The notes under the pieces are model-generated. The model worked only from the letters and a program-made list of their open reading frames with translations, was not told the DNA's origin and searched no databases. DNA of 64,000 nt from NCBI GenBank assembly GCA_023079485.1, contig CM041097.1:17405158-17469157 (forward strand), read 5' to 3'. The DNA is from Archilochus colubris. Taxonomy: Eukaryota > Chordata > Aves > Apodiformes > Trochilidae. Position numbers and translations under genes: made by a program. Below are positions 35,001-46,056 of the stretch, in pieces; positions within the stretch are counted from its first letter, which is position 1, and every line of letters begins with the position of its first letter.

Positions 35001-38000
35001 TTAAAGTGCATCTTTATAAAAAGTAGGAGGGAGAAAACAGCACGTGTAGGGTTTTTTTTTTTACCCTGTATATTACTGTATCTTGTGTACTCTCTCTTAT
35101 GCAAAAGAGTATGTAATCTTTTAAGAAACATGACAATCTGCCACTTTCTGTTCATGTAATTGGGATCAACATATGGTACAAGAGAAAAGAAAAACATTTG
35201 TTTATTAATTTAGATCAAGTTACTAACTCAAACCACTAACAGCATTCAGAATTAATTCTACATCAATTGACCAAATACCTAGTAGACTGAAATTATAATA
35301 TAATCTCACTGAAATGTTGATCTTCTGCTGCAGAGGTGCAGGATAATATGTAATAAAGACAGAGAAATATGCAATAACTTGGTGACACAGATGACATCAT
35401 ATGAAACGGAAAGTCAGTGACATGGGGATGTGTAAGACAGAGCTACGTGAAACTCCATTTCACCAAATTCACACAGGAATGTGTAGTTTTGGGGGTGTTT
35501 GTGAAACTCACCAAATGGGAAGTTACACTGTTTACACATCAGTAGGTGAAGCAGTAAAATACCCATCTCTGGGAAAAATCAGAATCTTCATTAAGTTCTT
35601 TCAAAAGAAAAAGTACTCATTTGCCATTTATTTTGGAAGGGAAAAATGTTTTCACAAAAAGAATGAGGCATTACTTCTTTACCATTGAACTTAATTTTAA
35701 TTAATTTTAGCCAGGAAAAAAAAAATGACCTTGAGATGAAATGAAATTAATATTGGTTTTAGCTGATGCTCCCTGGCATCTTATTTTATTTTTACTTCAT
35801 TTTTAATGCTTTAAGTGAGAAGCTTTTCACAGGCAGCACCGGAGGATGAGGGGCCAAAATTTGTACATGTTTGCTGCATAAGAAACTGTGTTCTGCTGGG
35901 GTATGCAAGACATTCTTGATTCTGCACTGCAAAGGACATAACACTACTCCATCTTAATAGGTCAGGTCTCACCTTCCTGAGAGTATGTAAGACAATACAT
36001 CTTTTATGTAAAATACCTGACCTTTGACATCCGATTTGCTCTTAGATTAGCAACAATAAAGGCTTTTATCCTGCTGTGCTGCAGGGGTTATCTTGGATTT
36101 GACACTTTAAACCCCTCTTCATATTTATCTGTTTTATAAATTTTCTGGCTATTTGGCAGTCAGATCCTTATTTTGGCAGTGGTTTGCAAGCAGACTTCAC
36201 TTCTACCCTGAGAGTCTTCCCGATAGCAAATGAACCATCTTAAAATGTACTTTTTGAGGAAACTGCTGAAATTATAGGTTTGCATAAAACACACATACAG
36301 CATCCCTCTTGGCAGTGCTCTGAAAAGCAGGTAACATCTTTTTGTCATATATAAACTGAATATACTCCAAGGAAACTCAGGAACACTGACCCAGAGTTCT
36401 CCAGTGTGAGGCAAAGAGGCCCTAAGGAGGACAAGGAGGAGCCCTAAGGAGGGCTGAGGATGATTCCATCTCTTCTCACAAATTACTCCAATTGCAATCC
36501 AGGCTCCTTTCATTATCTAAGTCTTGCTATGTGCTACCTGATTTTCAAAAAATTTGGATAATGTACCACTGAAGCCAAAATGAGCAGCACAGACAGCTGT
36601 TCCCACCTGTGAAAATTCCTCATTAATAGTAAAAAAAAAAATAAAATTGAGTATCTCGAAACGTGGAAACACAAATACAGACTTTCCTCCTGAAAATGTT
36701 TATATGGGTGAGCAAACTGATTTAGGCAACACACATTCCTTCCATCATGCTGTCTTTAAGATAAACACAAAGTACCATCAACGCTCTAAGTGTGTGTGTG
36801 GAGCAAACAATGGAAAAAAATCCCGTCCTACCAAGGCAAGACACTTCACTACACTCACATTTTCCCCTCAAAGAAATGATTAAAATAGAAAACCAAACCA
36901 CAAACAAAAATCCACTGAGTGAGCAGCAGTGGTCCTGCTGTTTCATGAGTGGAGGGAAGGTCTCCAAGCACACACGATGCCATCTCCCTGGCTCAACTGG
37001 CATCCCAGTTTCTGCACGTGGTCTGTGCAAACCTGCATGTCCTGCTCAAATTTTATCTGGTTATTCCTGAAAACATTGGGGTTACTCACCCAGTGCCTCA
37101 GTTTACCCACCAGCAAGATGAGAAAATGCACTTTGAAACCCTTGAATACGAAGATACTTTCCAAAACAACTGTTTCTGGCAAACTGATACCAATCCTATA
37201 AAGGGCATGACCCAAGCCACTGCCATCATTTTTCCAGTTGATTTTAACAGACCTATTGTCCCAGATCAGATCCCACCTATTTACCTGGTACCAAGGCACC
37301 AGGCAAGACCATCAGAGGTTTTGCCATTTCACCTCCTGTTGGGTCAGACCTTGCAGCTCATTTGATCCCAGGACCTTATAACTCATTTGATCCCACAAGG
37401 TCTATCAGAGAGCATTGCAGAATGAACATCTACCTAAACCAGTAACTTTTTTACTAATACCTAAATGAGAAGAGCCTTTGGTATAGCCAAAAATAGATTA
37501 CCAAAGCCCTTCATCCCACACAAACTGGCTGGTGAGTAATTTTACACAGGAAAGCAGAACACCAGTTCAGCTGCCCCCCTGCTTTGAATTACTCATCTAC
37601 ATCTTTTTGCCAGTGTCCCAACCTTGAGAAAGCTACAATTCATTATTGGAAACCTTAAATAGCAGGGGAATCTCCCCTTCACTACCTAGAAAGCACTTTT
37701 TAAAAAAAAATTAAAAATAAAGAGAGAAAATAAAACACACATCCAACGGCACAACAAAAAATTGTGTCTGAAATCTGATTTTCCTTCATTTTTTCTTATA
37801 CAAGACCAGCTGAAATATATTTATTGTGTCTAATTAAAATATTTACTACAAGGCTTCCTGAAAGCTTTAAAATTTCAAAACTTGATCATCCGAATAAGTA
37901 CCTCTGTGCAGTAATTTATTCTAAATAAAGTGAACCATAAACACCTAATATAGCTGCTTCTTTCGCTCAAAAACTCCCTGAGCCAGATTCAGCTGCACAG

Positions 38001-38701
38001 AGGCTGAAATACGAAAAATGTCTCATAATTATTATTTTCTTGTCCTGTGCAGCAACACCTGCAGTTGCTGTTTTTGTCAACTGTAGATTTCCTGTACATT
38101 TTTAAGAGGAAAAAAAACAAAACATTTTTTTTTCATTTGCTATTTTGCCAGTCCTGAAAATACAGGGTCTGTCGTGATTGCTACGAGAAACATCTGGTAC
38201 CAGGCAAGCTGATGGGCACAATCCTGCACCCAGGTTACTCTTCTCACCCAGTGCACTCTTTTCAATTATTTGCACCAACACGTGTAGAATTGCTCTCTGG
38301 ATGGTCAATAGTTTTGTTGTTCCTATTATATTTTTAGAGAGTTATCCAGCAACCTAAGCAAATACATTACAGTAGATATTTTAAATAATGAGGGAGAATA
38401 TTTTTTCTGAACATTGTCAAGGGGGCTGCTTTATATTGTGCAGTGTATAGGAAATCTCAGGAGGCTGGGTACAGATTTTTCTCTACCAGGAGTCATTATC
38501 ACCTCCTCAGAAAGTGAAATGCAGGTGAACAGTAAAACTGGGAGAGACTTAAGTGCACTTCTTCCACCTCACTCCGAAGAGGGGGAAAAGGATTTGGTAC
38601 AGGCCAGAACACAGGGATGTTAATGCTCGTTCCCTCGCTGCTTCTGGGTGGAAGGAGGGAGCAAATCATCCTGGATTTTTTCATTTTCAGTCATTAGCAG
38701 G
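29086..38701. other. Long noncoding stretch, no gene recognised
   Basis: About 9.6 kb of unique, CpG-poor DNA. Microsatellites are (AAG)n at 30,307-30,332, (AAT)n at 33,177-33,195 and C11 at 33,260-33,270, plus a partial 25-bp duplication (listed). Frames over 34,074-34,464 and 36,792-37,365 reach 90-138 codons but overlap on both strands and show no domain. I see no tRNA, rRNA or known small RNA. Confidence 0.65.
37357..37395 (+). repeat. 14-bp direct repeat, 25-bp period
   Basis: 'ctcatttgatccca' is present exactly at 37,357-37,370 and 37,382-37,395, a partial tandem duplication of a 25-base unit. Confidence 0.9.
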
Positions 38702-38745
38702 CTGTTCAGAATCTCGGGCTGGTGCTTATTAGTTATTCTGAACAG
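38702..38745. repeat. Perfect 11-bp inverted repeat, 22-nt loop
   Basis: CTGTTCAGAAT (38,702-38,712) is the exact reverse complement of ATTCTGAACAG (38,735-38,745), with 22 bases between. It could form a stem-loop in either strand's RNA. It sits at the left edge of the CpG-retaining block that leads to the second GC-rich island. Roughly one such perfect arm pair might occur by chance in 64 kb. Confidence 0.75.
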
Positions 38746-38769
38746 AAATAAAATCAAAATAAATAACAG

Positions 38770-39320
38770 CATGAGGACAAAGCTACGCACAGCACATCTC
38801 TTTCAAAATAATATTACCTTTGAAGTCCACCATAACCTTGGAAAAGAATCACTCGGTGGAAGCCAATGCTACAAAACTAATCACAATCCATTCCTCCCCC
38901 GCTTTTTAATAGCTCATGTAGGAAATATGGGGCCAGTTAATAGACAAGTTAAGAACAGCTCGCTTCCAATACCGAATTTGAACCGCGACTGTTATGTCTT
39001 GCATCTTTTAATGATGGATTGGTTATTTGCCTCACACGAATTACTTTGCATAACAGAGCTGGCCCTCATTGAATTCATCAGACGTGAAGCCCATAACACA
39101 CGTTCCCAGAAAGTATCAAACCTGTCAAATGCCCCATCAAATGATGAGAGGCCATCTCCCTGACGCCGAGAGCCAGCAGATCAAACGCTGCCGCCTGTTT
39201 TATACTCGCCAGATCTTCCCCGTTTCTTAAAATAACTCTCCGTGCCTCGGTGCCAGCCTTAACCATTTTATGGCTGCCTCCTAACTCTCCACTCGAAACC
39301 TGACCTCGCGTTAACCAAAA
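38770..39320. promoter_or_regulatory. CpG-retaining unique block, probable conserved regulatory DNA
   Basis: Unique sequence with scattered retained CpGs (for example in 'ctgacgccgagagc', 'aacgctgccgcctg' and 'tatactcgccag') mixed with POU-, TALE- and homeodomain-like words: 'ttactttgcataaca' near 39,041, CTGTCA at 39,122-39,127 and ATCAAATGAT at 39,136-39,145. A plus-strand frame of 171 codons (38,648-39,163) crosses its left half but shows no domain. The mix of AT-rich words and retained CpGs, next to an island, is typical of deeply conserved noncoding elements; conservation itself is inferred. Confidence 0.4.
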
Positions 39321-39379
39321 GCAACCAGAGGAAGATCCCTTCCCCGGGCAGCCTGGAGCATCCGCTGGCTGCAGGGCTG

Positions 39380-39782
39380 CCAGGATTACTCGCTTGCAGA
39401 ACCAACACCGGACCCGTTACTTTCCACAACTCCAAACACTGCTCCTAGACGGCTGCCTGGCACTGCCAGGTCCTCGGGAAAGGCTGAGACTTCTCCCACC
39501 GTCGGGAAATACCGATTTCCACACGCACACCCCGCCGTCACCTGGGCACTGCAGGCGGCCCTGGCAGCTCCCGCATGCCCGCGGCCCTCAGGATGTTCCA
39601 GCCCTCCTAAATTCCCCCAGGGGCCAGACTAATTCTTCCCTCAGGCTGTCCCACGACCCCCTTAGGCGGCCCCACGACACCTCCCTCCCCCCCCTTCTCA
39701 GGGGAACCCCAGGAGCCGCCCGTGGCCGCTCCGCTGTCCCTCCGGGCGGGAAGCGCCGTCGGCCCCGCTCTCCCCTCCTTAC
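39380..39782. promoter_or_regulatory. Second GC-rich CpG island
   Basis: GC-rich sequence with CpGs every 10-15 bases, denser at 39,530-39,600 and 39,660-39,775, against AT-rich flanks. It is weaker than the island at 9.5-10 kb. It ends at a minus-strand splice donor (39,783/39,782), so relative to a minus-strand transcript the island lies just inside the first intron. Frames through it (for example plus 39,394-39,786) start without an ATG and are Pro/Arg-rich, as GC-rich DNA gives. Confidence 0.55.
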
Positions 39783-39864
39783 CTGACAGGCAAGCGATAC
39801 CCTTGGTCATGGTCATGTGAAAATATTTTCGAGGTATCCTTTAACAGCCTTTAAATATTGAAGC
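39783..39864 (-). other. Candidate minus-strand exon with start codon and donor
   Basis: On the minus strand the donor CAG|GTAAGG (last exonic base 39,783) is close to the vertebrate consensus. Upstream an ATG at 39,816-39,814, and another two codons later in a better context (A at -3), opens a frame reading MTMTKGIACLS into the donor, leaving phase 1. An in-frame TAA at 39,843-39,841, eight codons before the ATG, marks a possible leader. If internal, an acceptor TTTTTAG ends at 39,865, giving an 82-base exon; if a first exon, a TATTTAAA word near 39,855 could serve as TATA element. I do not recognise the peptide. Chance donors are common, so support is moderate at best. Confidence 0.3.
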
Positions 39865-40000
39865 CTAAAAACAATATTTGCTGTTTTACCTTTGAAGCTT
39901 TAACAAAAGCTTTGTTTTAGCATTTACCTCGGTGTGCAATAAGAGTTAATAATCAAATCCGTCCCAACCCCCACAAATGTTAAACAAAAAGATAAAAGAA

Positions 40001-40017
40001 ATGCAAATAGCTATTGT
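40001..40017 (+). promoter_or_regulatory. Octamer plus SOX-like site
   Basis: A perfect POU octamer ATGCAAAT at 40,001-40,008 is followed two bases later by CTATTGT (40,011-40,017), a SOX-type word. The order is the reverse of the classic SOX-OCT composite. It lies about 140 bases upstream, in minus sense, of the exon candidate. Motif evidence only. Confidence 0.3.
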
Positions 40018-40440
40018 CATGGAAAGTTAAAGTACCTGTCTGTATTTTTAAGTGAAAACTATTATCTCTATCAATCAAAATTTAAGAATACAATAGCACT
40101 AATCACACAAGGTGCTTTGACTGAGGTACTTTTCCTCATAAAAAGTTTTTTTTTTTTTTTTTAACTGGTGCATAAAAGTAATACACTTACAATTAGATAT
40201 GGTATTTGTAATTTTGTTATTAAAAACCCTCGGCAGCCTTATTGTTAATAAATGCCTCAGAGTCTGTAGGCTGATTTGTACCCAAGAAGACCAAAGTCCC
40301 TACATATTTTAATAAGGTTGATGAAATTTTATTCAGATTCTCACACTTTCCAACATGTGGTGGAACAGCACACTCTTCTGTTTGAGAGGAGTTACTCAAA
40401 CGAAGGAAATAGTTAATTGGTAACCAAAACTACTACTTCT
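40018..40440. other. AT-rich noncoding stretch with T17 run
   Basis: AT-rich unique sequence with T17 at 40,146-40,162. No gene recognised. Confidence 0.65.
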
Positions 40441-40800
40441 GGCCTCGCTGCACATTTTCCACATTTCTCCAAGCGCTGCCTGCACTACAGCCGTCTGCTT
40501 TGAAGACGTGCCCTTTGTCATCTTGCCTTTAATTTTTGATACCGATTCCCTCTCCTCAGACCCGGACATTCTCCTAGTAGAGAGTACACCACACAGCCAG
40601 CAGATCCATTATACCGGCACACCACACGCATTTTCTCCAAAGTCGTTTTTAAAACTAAATTTCGTCCATCCTGAAGCAGCCACCGAGCTGCGCGGTTAAT
40701 AAGCGCCAGAGCGAGCGGCAGTAATTATCCCTGCACTAAAAGAAAAGAACCCGAGAATTAAAATACCTAGAAGTCAATAGTTAAGCTGGGATGCCATTAT
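40441..40800. promoter_or_regulatory. CpG-retaining noncoding block (candidate)
   Basis: Unique sequence with retained CpGs ('aagcgctgcc', 'agcgccagagcgagcggcag') next to a homeodomain/bicoid-like 'cagtaattatccctg' near 40,720. There is no recognisable frame. The composition resembles the block at 38,770-39,320 and suggests another constrained regulatory element on the far side of the second island. Confidence 0.33.
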
Positions 40801-41058
40801 GCAAACTCTGCTCTCAGGGAGGGATGTCTCCCACACCGAGGAGCAATAGGACTGTCATTTTTTTTTTTCCCCCCCTGCAATATCAGGTTTCCCACTCTAC
40901 AGTTCTGGTACTCCGCATCATGGCTAACATCTCTAGTGTGCTATTAATATCAATGAAGAGACGATTCAATTTCCACATAAGAAAAACCTTCCTATTACAG
41001 CGCAGACATTTGAGTGAGGACCCTTGCGAAGGAAACAATAAAGACCAGAGGGTTGGGG

Positions 41059-41130
41059 TTTTCTTCTTCCTCCTCCCCCCCCTTCCCTTTTTTTTTTTTT
41101 TTCCTCTTTTTTTTTTTTTCTTTTTTTTTC
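41059..41130 (+). repeat. Long polypyrimidine tract
   Basis: About 70 bases of nearly pure C and T with several long T runs, followed by (CTG)4-like sequence. Purine-rich on the minus strand. Lys/Glu-rich minus-strand frames (40,966-41,282) and Phe-rich plus-strand frames are artefacts of this tract. Confidence 0.85.
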
Positions 41131-42729
41131 TGCTGCTGCTTTTGCACTTCTGCGTTGCACACCGTTTGAAAGCTTTTCGCTAACAATGGAAGCATTATCT
41201 TCAGGATAGTTACAAAACAGGATTTGTTAGTACAAAGAATAATAACACCGAACTCATTCCCCCCTCCCTTCTCCCTCCCCACAAATACCTGCCTATTGCA
41301 ATACGGTAGTTAGCACTTTATTCAGAAATATATTCCAGAAACACCTGTATTCGTCATCTAATTCCCTGCAACAAACTCCCTCGACGGACAAGGTTTACAC
41401 TTAAGGAGAGGTTTGGACAATTAAAAACAAACCAACGTTTTTGTGCATATATAAAATGGAAGAGAAACAAAAGTATCTCATTCTGCCGGAGTGCAAACTT
41501 ACCCATTAATGAGGAAGAAAAAGGCTTACAGCTGTACAGTGATTCCCAACCAAGTGCGGAAAGTTGAGAGTTTGAAAACACTAAAGCACTTTTGACTATC
41601 CAGCCTTTCTGTGCTTCAACACTGGCTGCAGTGTAAGGAAGGACTGAAGGTATGTGGTCTAAACACAACAAAAGCCACTGCCTTACTCTAGATTAAATAT
41701 GCAGGAAGAGGCCCCTTTGCATAAACACAAACACTCAGCAAATGAGTAACTGGCTCAAATCAGACGCCTGCTGTGCATTCTACCTGTCCTGATCTCTGAC
41801 AAGCTCCACAGCTTGTTTAAGGGGATAGGAGCTACAAAAATCAAAATCCAATCATAGCACTAAACGCTTTGCTCCTCTTAATAGTAAATAACAACAGCAC
41901 CAACAACTCGAAGCCAAACACTCGTTTCTAATCTCAGCATTGCTCTGGCAAAGATCTGAATCGTGGGCTCTGCCCGCTTTGGCTCAGCCACACATCCAGC
42001 CAGAGCAGAAGAAACACTACCAAGCACCACCTGTAAAATTCATTTTCATTAACTCTCCTGAATCCCAGTACGTTCCTGGATCGGTCTTTTCTTAATGAGG
42101 TTTTAAAATTAATACAGAGGCTTTCGGTTTCACTGACGGATTACATCTGAATTTGCTTGTACTGCCCCTGTTTTGTTTGCCATAGAAAAGACATTTCACA
42201 CACTGGGCTATTTTAGTTGTCAGGAATCACTGCATAACGTAGACCTATTTACTAGTTTGTGTGGAGAAAAGAAAGAAATTCCTTAAGTTTCCCTTAAAAA
42301 CAGTATTTTCAAAATATTACTCTCACAAACCAACCTCTCCAAACTATATTTACTTCAAAAAAGCAACTAAATTAGAGACTGTGATAACCACCAAGCACCT
42401 CTAAGCATTTATTATTATAATCAAATACACATAATTATATACTGTGATTTACTCTTGCTTCTAGAGAAATAAATTATTTTTCAGTCTCGTTTATCCTTTC
42501 ATTCCAGAAATAGAATGAAGCAGCACAATCTTAAAGCAATTGGAATTCACCAGTGTCCCTTCCTAACTTAAGGAATCAAATCACATTGACCTCTCATTGT
42601 AAGTCCTAGCTACATGTTGGTTTTAGTAATTTAATTATTTTTTAATAACTTGCAGTATTAAATGATTGTCATTGAAACACAAATAAGATTATAGTCCTCT
42701 GCCTTACTCTCTCGTGCTCCAGACTACAG
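41131..42729. other. Noncoding stretch right of second island
   Basis: Unique AT-leaning DNA without recognised genes. Parts at 41,840-41,960 and 42,040-42,260 retain some CpGs in otherwise AT-rich sequence and may be regulatory. No interspersed repeat seen. Confidence 0.55.
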
Positions 42730-42757
42730 CGGAACGCAGACGACACGACTGCGTCCG
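42730..42757. other. Isolated CpG-rich hairpin
   Basis: CGGAACGCAG (42,730-42,739) pairs with CTGCGTCCG (42,749-42,757), giving nine base pairs with one bulged A around the 9-base loop ACGACACGA. Six CpGs fall within about 30 bases while the surrounding kilobase is AT-rich and CpG-poor. It is not part of a recognised repeat, tRNA or known small RNA. Possible roles are a structured transcript element or a constrained protein-binding site. Confidence 0.55.
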
Positions 42758-43675
42758 GGACCAAAATTTCATTCTAAAAGAGCACTTACACAAGAAGATT
42801 CAGGCTTTAAAAGATGCAACACATTTCCTGGATTCTCAAGCATGTGCCATAGATTATTTCAAAGGACACTGAATAGAACTCAGGGTTTTAAAGCGGATCA
42901 AGCATATTCAGATCCACTGAGCACTCCCATGGCATAGAGGGAGTGCTTACTTTCCCTTGGATAAAACTCACCACGTTAAAACACAATACAGTGGCTAACA
43001 GGAGCTAGCCAAGCCTAACCAGATAAAAATCCCCTATAAAAGAATTCTGCAAGAAATTTTAGAGCTCCTGTATCATTCTTTATTTTTGCACAGAAATGAC
43101 CTTCCCAATAAGGTGTCAGATATACAGTTCACACAGATGATAGTGATCTAGCCTCGATGAAAATAAACCATAGAACAAAATTTAATCAGTATATCAGTGT
43201 GTAAAAGCCTTTGTCCATCCCAATGGAGCTTCTAATGACTGTTTTGGCAGTTCTGGCTGGTAGTTCTGCCTCCCTGCTCATATATATCTCATACTGGTTG
43301 AGCAAGCTAATGGAACTGCTGTTAGTGGAATCCAATATTAATACCCTGCAATGTTGAAAACTGGATGCAACTGAATATATTATACAATTACAGGTAGTAT
43401 CTAATTCCATAGTTATTACATACTAGGCTCTAAATTAATATTTTAATAGAGAAAGTGAAATAAATACTACATTTCAGCTAAGATATCTGTGAACTCTGGA
43501 TCTGCCACAGCCTTCCTATCACTAAGACTACTCTGTACTCACACACAACAGACACAGGACCCTGGAAAAATTGGCAGGCAAGCTTTAGATGCTGAATGAC
43601 ACATACTCATGCACAGAGTCAAAGATGTCATCTTCATGCAAGCTCCACTAGTTATGAGCTTGAGAGAAAAATGAA
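42758..43675. other. Noncoding stretch
   Basis: AT-leaning unique sequence; no gene, repeat or RNA recognised. Confidence 0.65.
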
Positions 43676-43735
43676 ACAAAAAAAACAAAATTAAGGGAAA
43701 AAAAGGAAAAAAAAAAAAGAGGGGGGTGAGAGCAG
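43676..43735 (+). repeat. A-rich purine tract
   Basis: A nearly uninterrupted A-rich tract with G6 near its right end, low-complexity. Minus-strand Phe/Leu-rich frames across it are artefacts. Confidence 0.8.
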
Positions 43736-46033
43736 AGCAAGACCTCCAGAAAATAAACAGGGTGTACAGTTTCAAAGGCTACAGACACAGACATTTCATT
43801 GTTCAAGCCAATTATCAGTGGAAAATAATAACAACAGATGGATTCAGAGTCACTGACTTTTCATATGCACTTCATCTCTGCACAACAGATGATGAAATGC
43901 GAGAGCTATCTCAGAAAGGCAAAACATCTTTCAGTAAAAGAACTCTATACTCCAGATGGGGACCTTCTAAGGCAGCTGATTATCTTCTTATAATGTTGTA
44001 AGATAGACTTACTAAAACATTTCAAGAACTGATCAGATAGGATGAGCACAATGGCATCATTATAAAGAGCAAGTTGCTTCAGCCTCAGACTTGTGACTAA
44101 ACTAGTCAGAGATTTCAATAGGGTCAGAGGATGCCCAGTGCCTGTTTTCATAGCAAGTGCTGCTTCCAAAAAAAGAGCTGGAAGCTGCTCCTCACAGCTT
44201 GGGCAAAACATGGGGGTTCAGCTTTGCCCAGAGAGGGGATGCAGGAGTGTGGACACCGGGTCAGTGCCTGCATTCATGGGTCCCCAATAAAAGTCTCAGC
44301 ACCACAAGCAAGGTGAGCCCACTTGTTCTTCTACAAGCAGATCCCATGGGGATAAAACCAGACAAAACATATTTAAAAGCACAACTGTTTCCACTGTAAT
44401 TGCTGGAGAGGCCTCCAGTGTTGTAAACCAGGAGTAAACTCAGCTCAGTCAATGGAGTTACACCCGTGGAAACTGGTGTGAGGCACAAAGAAGCCAAGCA
44501 TTCCTTCTTACAAAGCCTTCACAAATCCTCTTCAGTTTAGGGCAAATAAAAATTTGCTTTCAAAGGGAACTAACAAATGCATGTAAATTTTGGTGGTTCC
44601 ACCAAATGTCAAACACCCAGCGAAGAACCACCTACCCAGCACAACCTTCTCCCACTCAACTTAAACACCACAAAGTGTGTATTTTTGATCACATGAATCA
44701 GGTATTCCACAATCTCAAAACTTTAAAAAAGGAATGGAAAAATTAAGTCATTAATCTCTCAAGACAGTATTTCTTTAATGGAAGAATACTACATACATTG
44801 CACATTAAAACAAACTGGTTGCCATTTCCACGATTTTTCCTCCAAAACACTGCAAGGAAAATTTTTAAAATTATATCACATAGAGAGGGGTAGCAATACC
44901 CAACACACACTGAATTTGGACCCCCTGCTAATTAATTTCAGAAGTTACAAAATATTTCATAAGTAGAAGAGTGTTGGCTTGACAAGTGAAAAGGGAAGAG
45001 ATGAGTTTGTGGGCACGAAGCACAGCATTTCCCCTCTTTGTGAAGTAGTTTGTCCAAAGTAAATTCACAGGGGAACATAATAAGCAAAGAGTAAATTTTG
45101 CCCAGGGCAAAATTCTGCAACTGCTTTAAAGAAGCAAACAAGAACACAAAAGATGTGTAATACAACCATCTGGCTCTACTCATGCTATATCAATAATCCC
45201 CAAAATTTATCCCCACCCCCTTAATCAACCCACACTGATGCCATGGAACCAAATGGCATCACTTATGCTTCCTGCCCATCACATTTTGAAATGATATTTA
45301 ATATGCATACAGTACATATCTGCATGTTAATCAATTTCTTTAAGAAAAAAAAAATATTTTTGCTTCTTGAGCTATTAGTTCTGCTTTTTTTTCCTCCTTA
45401 TTCACACTGGGATCTCTAAAACCACCAAGAAAGTCCTTGTGGTAAAGATACTCTCATAACAACATGGCAGCTCAGGTATCAGGATAACGTCCTGGTCAAA
45501 ATTTCAACCTCTTCTTTCTAGTTTTGTGTCACAGGGTGAAAATAGCAGAGGGTGAATAATAATGTGCCAGCAAAATTATCTATTCAAGAACCAGGGGTAA
45601 GCAATCCCTTTGGAACTCGAGGCTGGATGTGCTTCCAAGAATTGCCTGACTTGGGATGCGGGGAAGGAATTACAGAGGGGGTACCTATCCTAGGTGTCTT
45701 TTCCACCCAGAATTTTCAATATTTGCACCAATTATTTCAGGCTGACCCCATCCAGGAGCCAACCCACTCATGAAAGAGGAGGAAAATGGGGCTTATGGAG
45801 CCTCTGAGGTCTGTTGGCTGCACGGATGCATTCCCTTCCCACTCGAAGCCCAAGGCTGAAGACCACCTTGGGATGGACAGTCAGCCAGCCACGTGAAGTG
45901 ACCAAAAGGATGGCCCCACAATTGTTTGGGGTCAGCAGTGTTCTTGAGGGAAAAATCACCCACAGAACCATCGTGATTCATACCCCGAGCGCGCAGCGTG
46001 AAACCGGTACCAAAAACAACACTTCAAAGGCTG
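43736..46033. other. Noncoding stretch, no gene recognised
   Basis: Unique DNA with overlapping short frames and no domain. A small CpG cluster at 45,971-46,006 ('ccgagcgcgcagcgtg' plus neighbours) sits just left of the TC microsatellite. Confidence 0.6.
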
Positions 46034-46056
46034 TCTCTCTCTCTCTCTCTCTCTCT
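46034..46056 (+). repeat. (TC)11 microsatellite
   Basis: Twenty-three bases of perfect TC dinucleotide repeat, read as GA on the minus strand. Arg/Glu-rich minus-strand peptide is an artefact. Confidence 0.95.

Noticed and set aside
38648..39163. 171-codon plus frame
   Set aside because: Crosses a regulatory-looking block, no recognisable domain, and the sequence character is that of noncoding conserved DNA.
40791..41282. Lys/Glu-rich (minus) and Phe-rich (plus) frames
   Set aside because: Direct translation of the long pyrimidine tract at 41,059-41,130.
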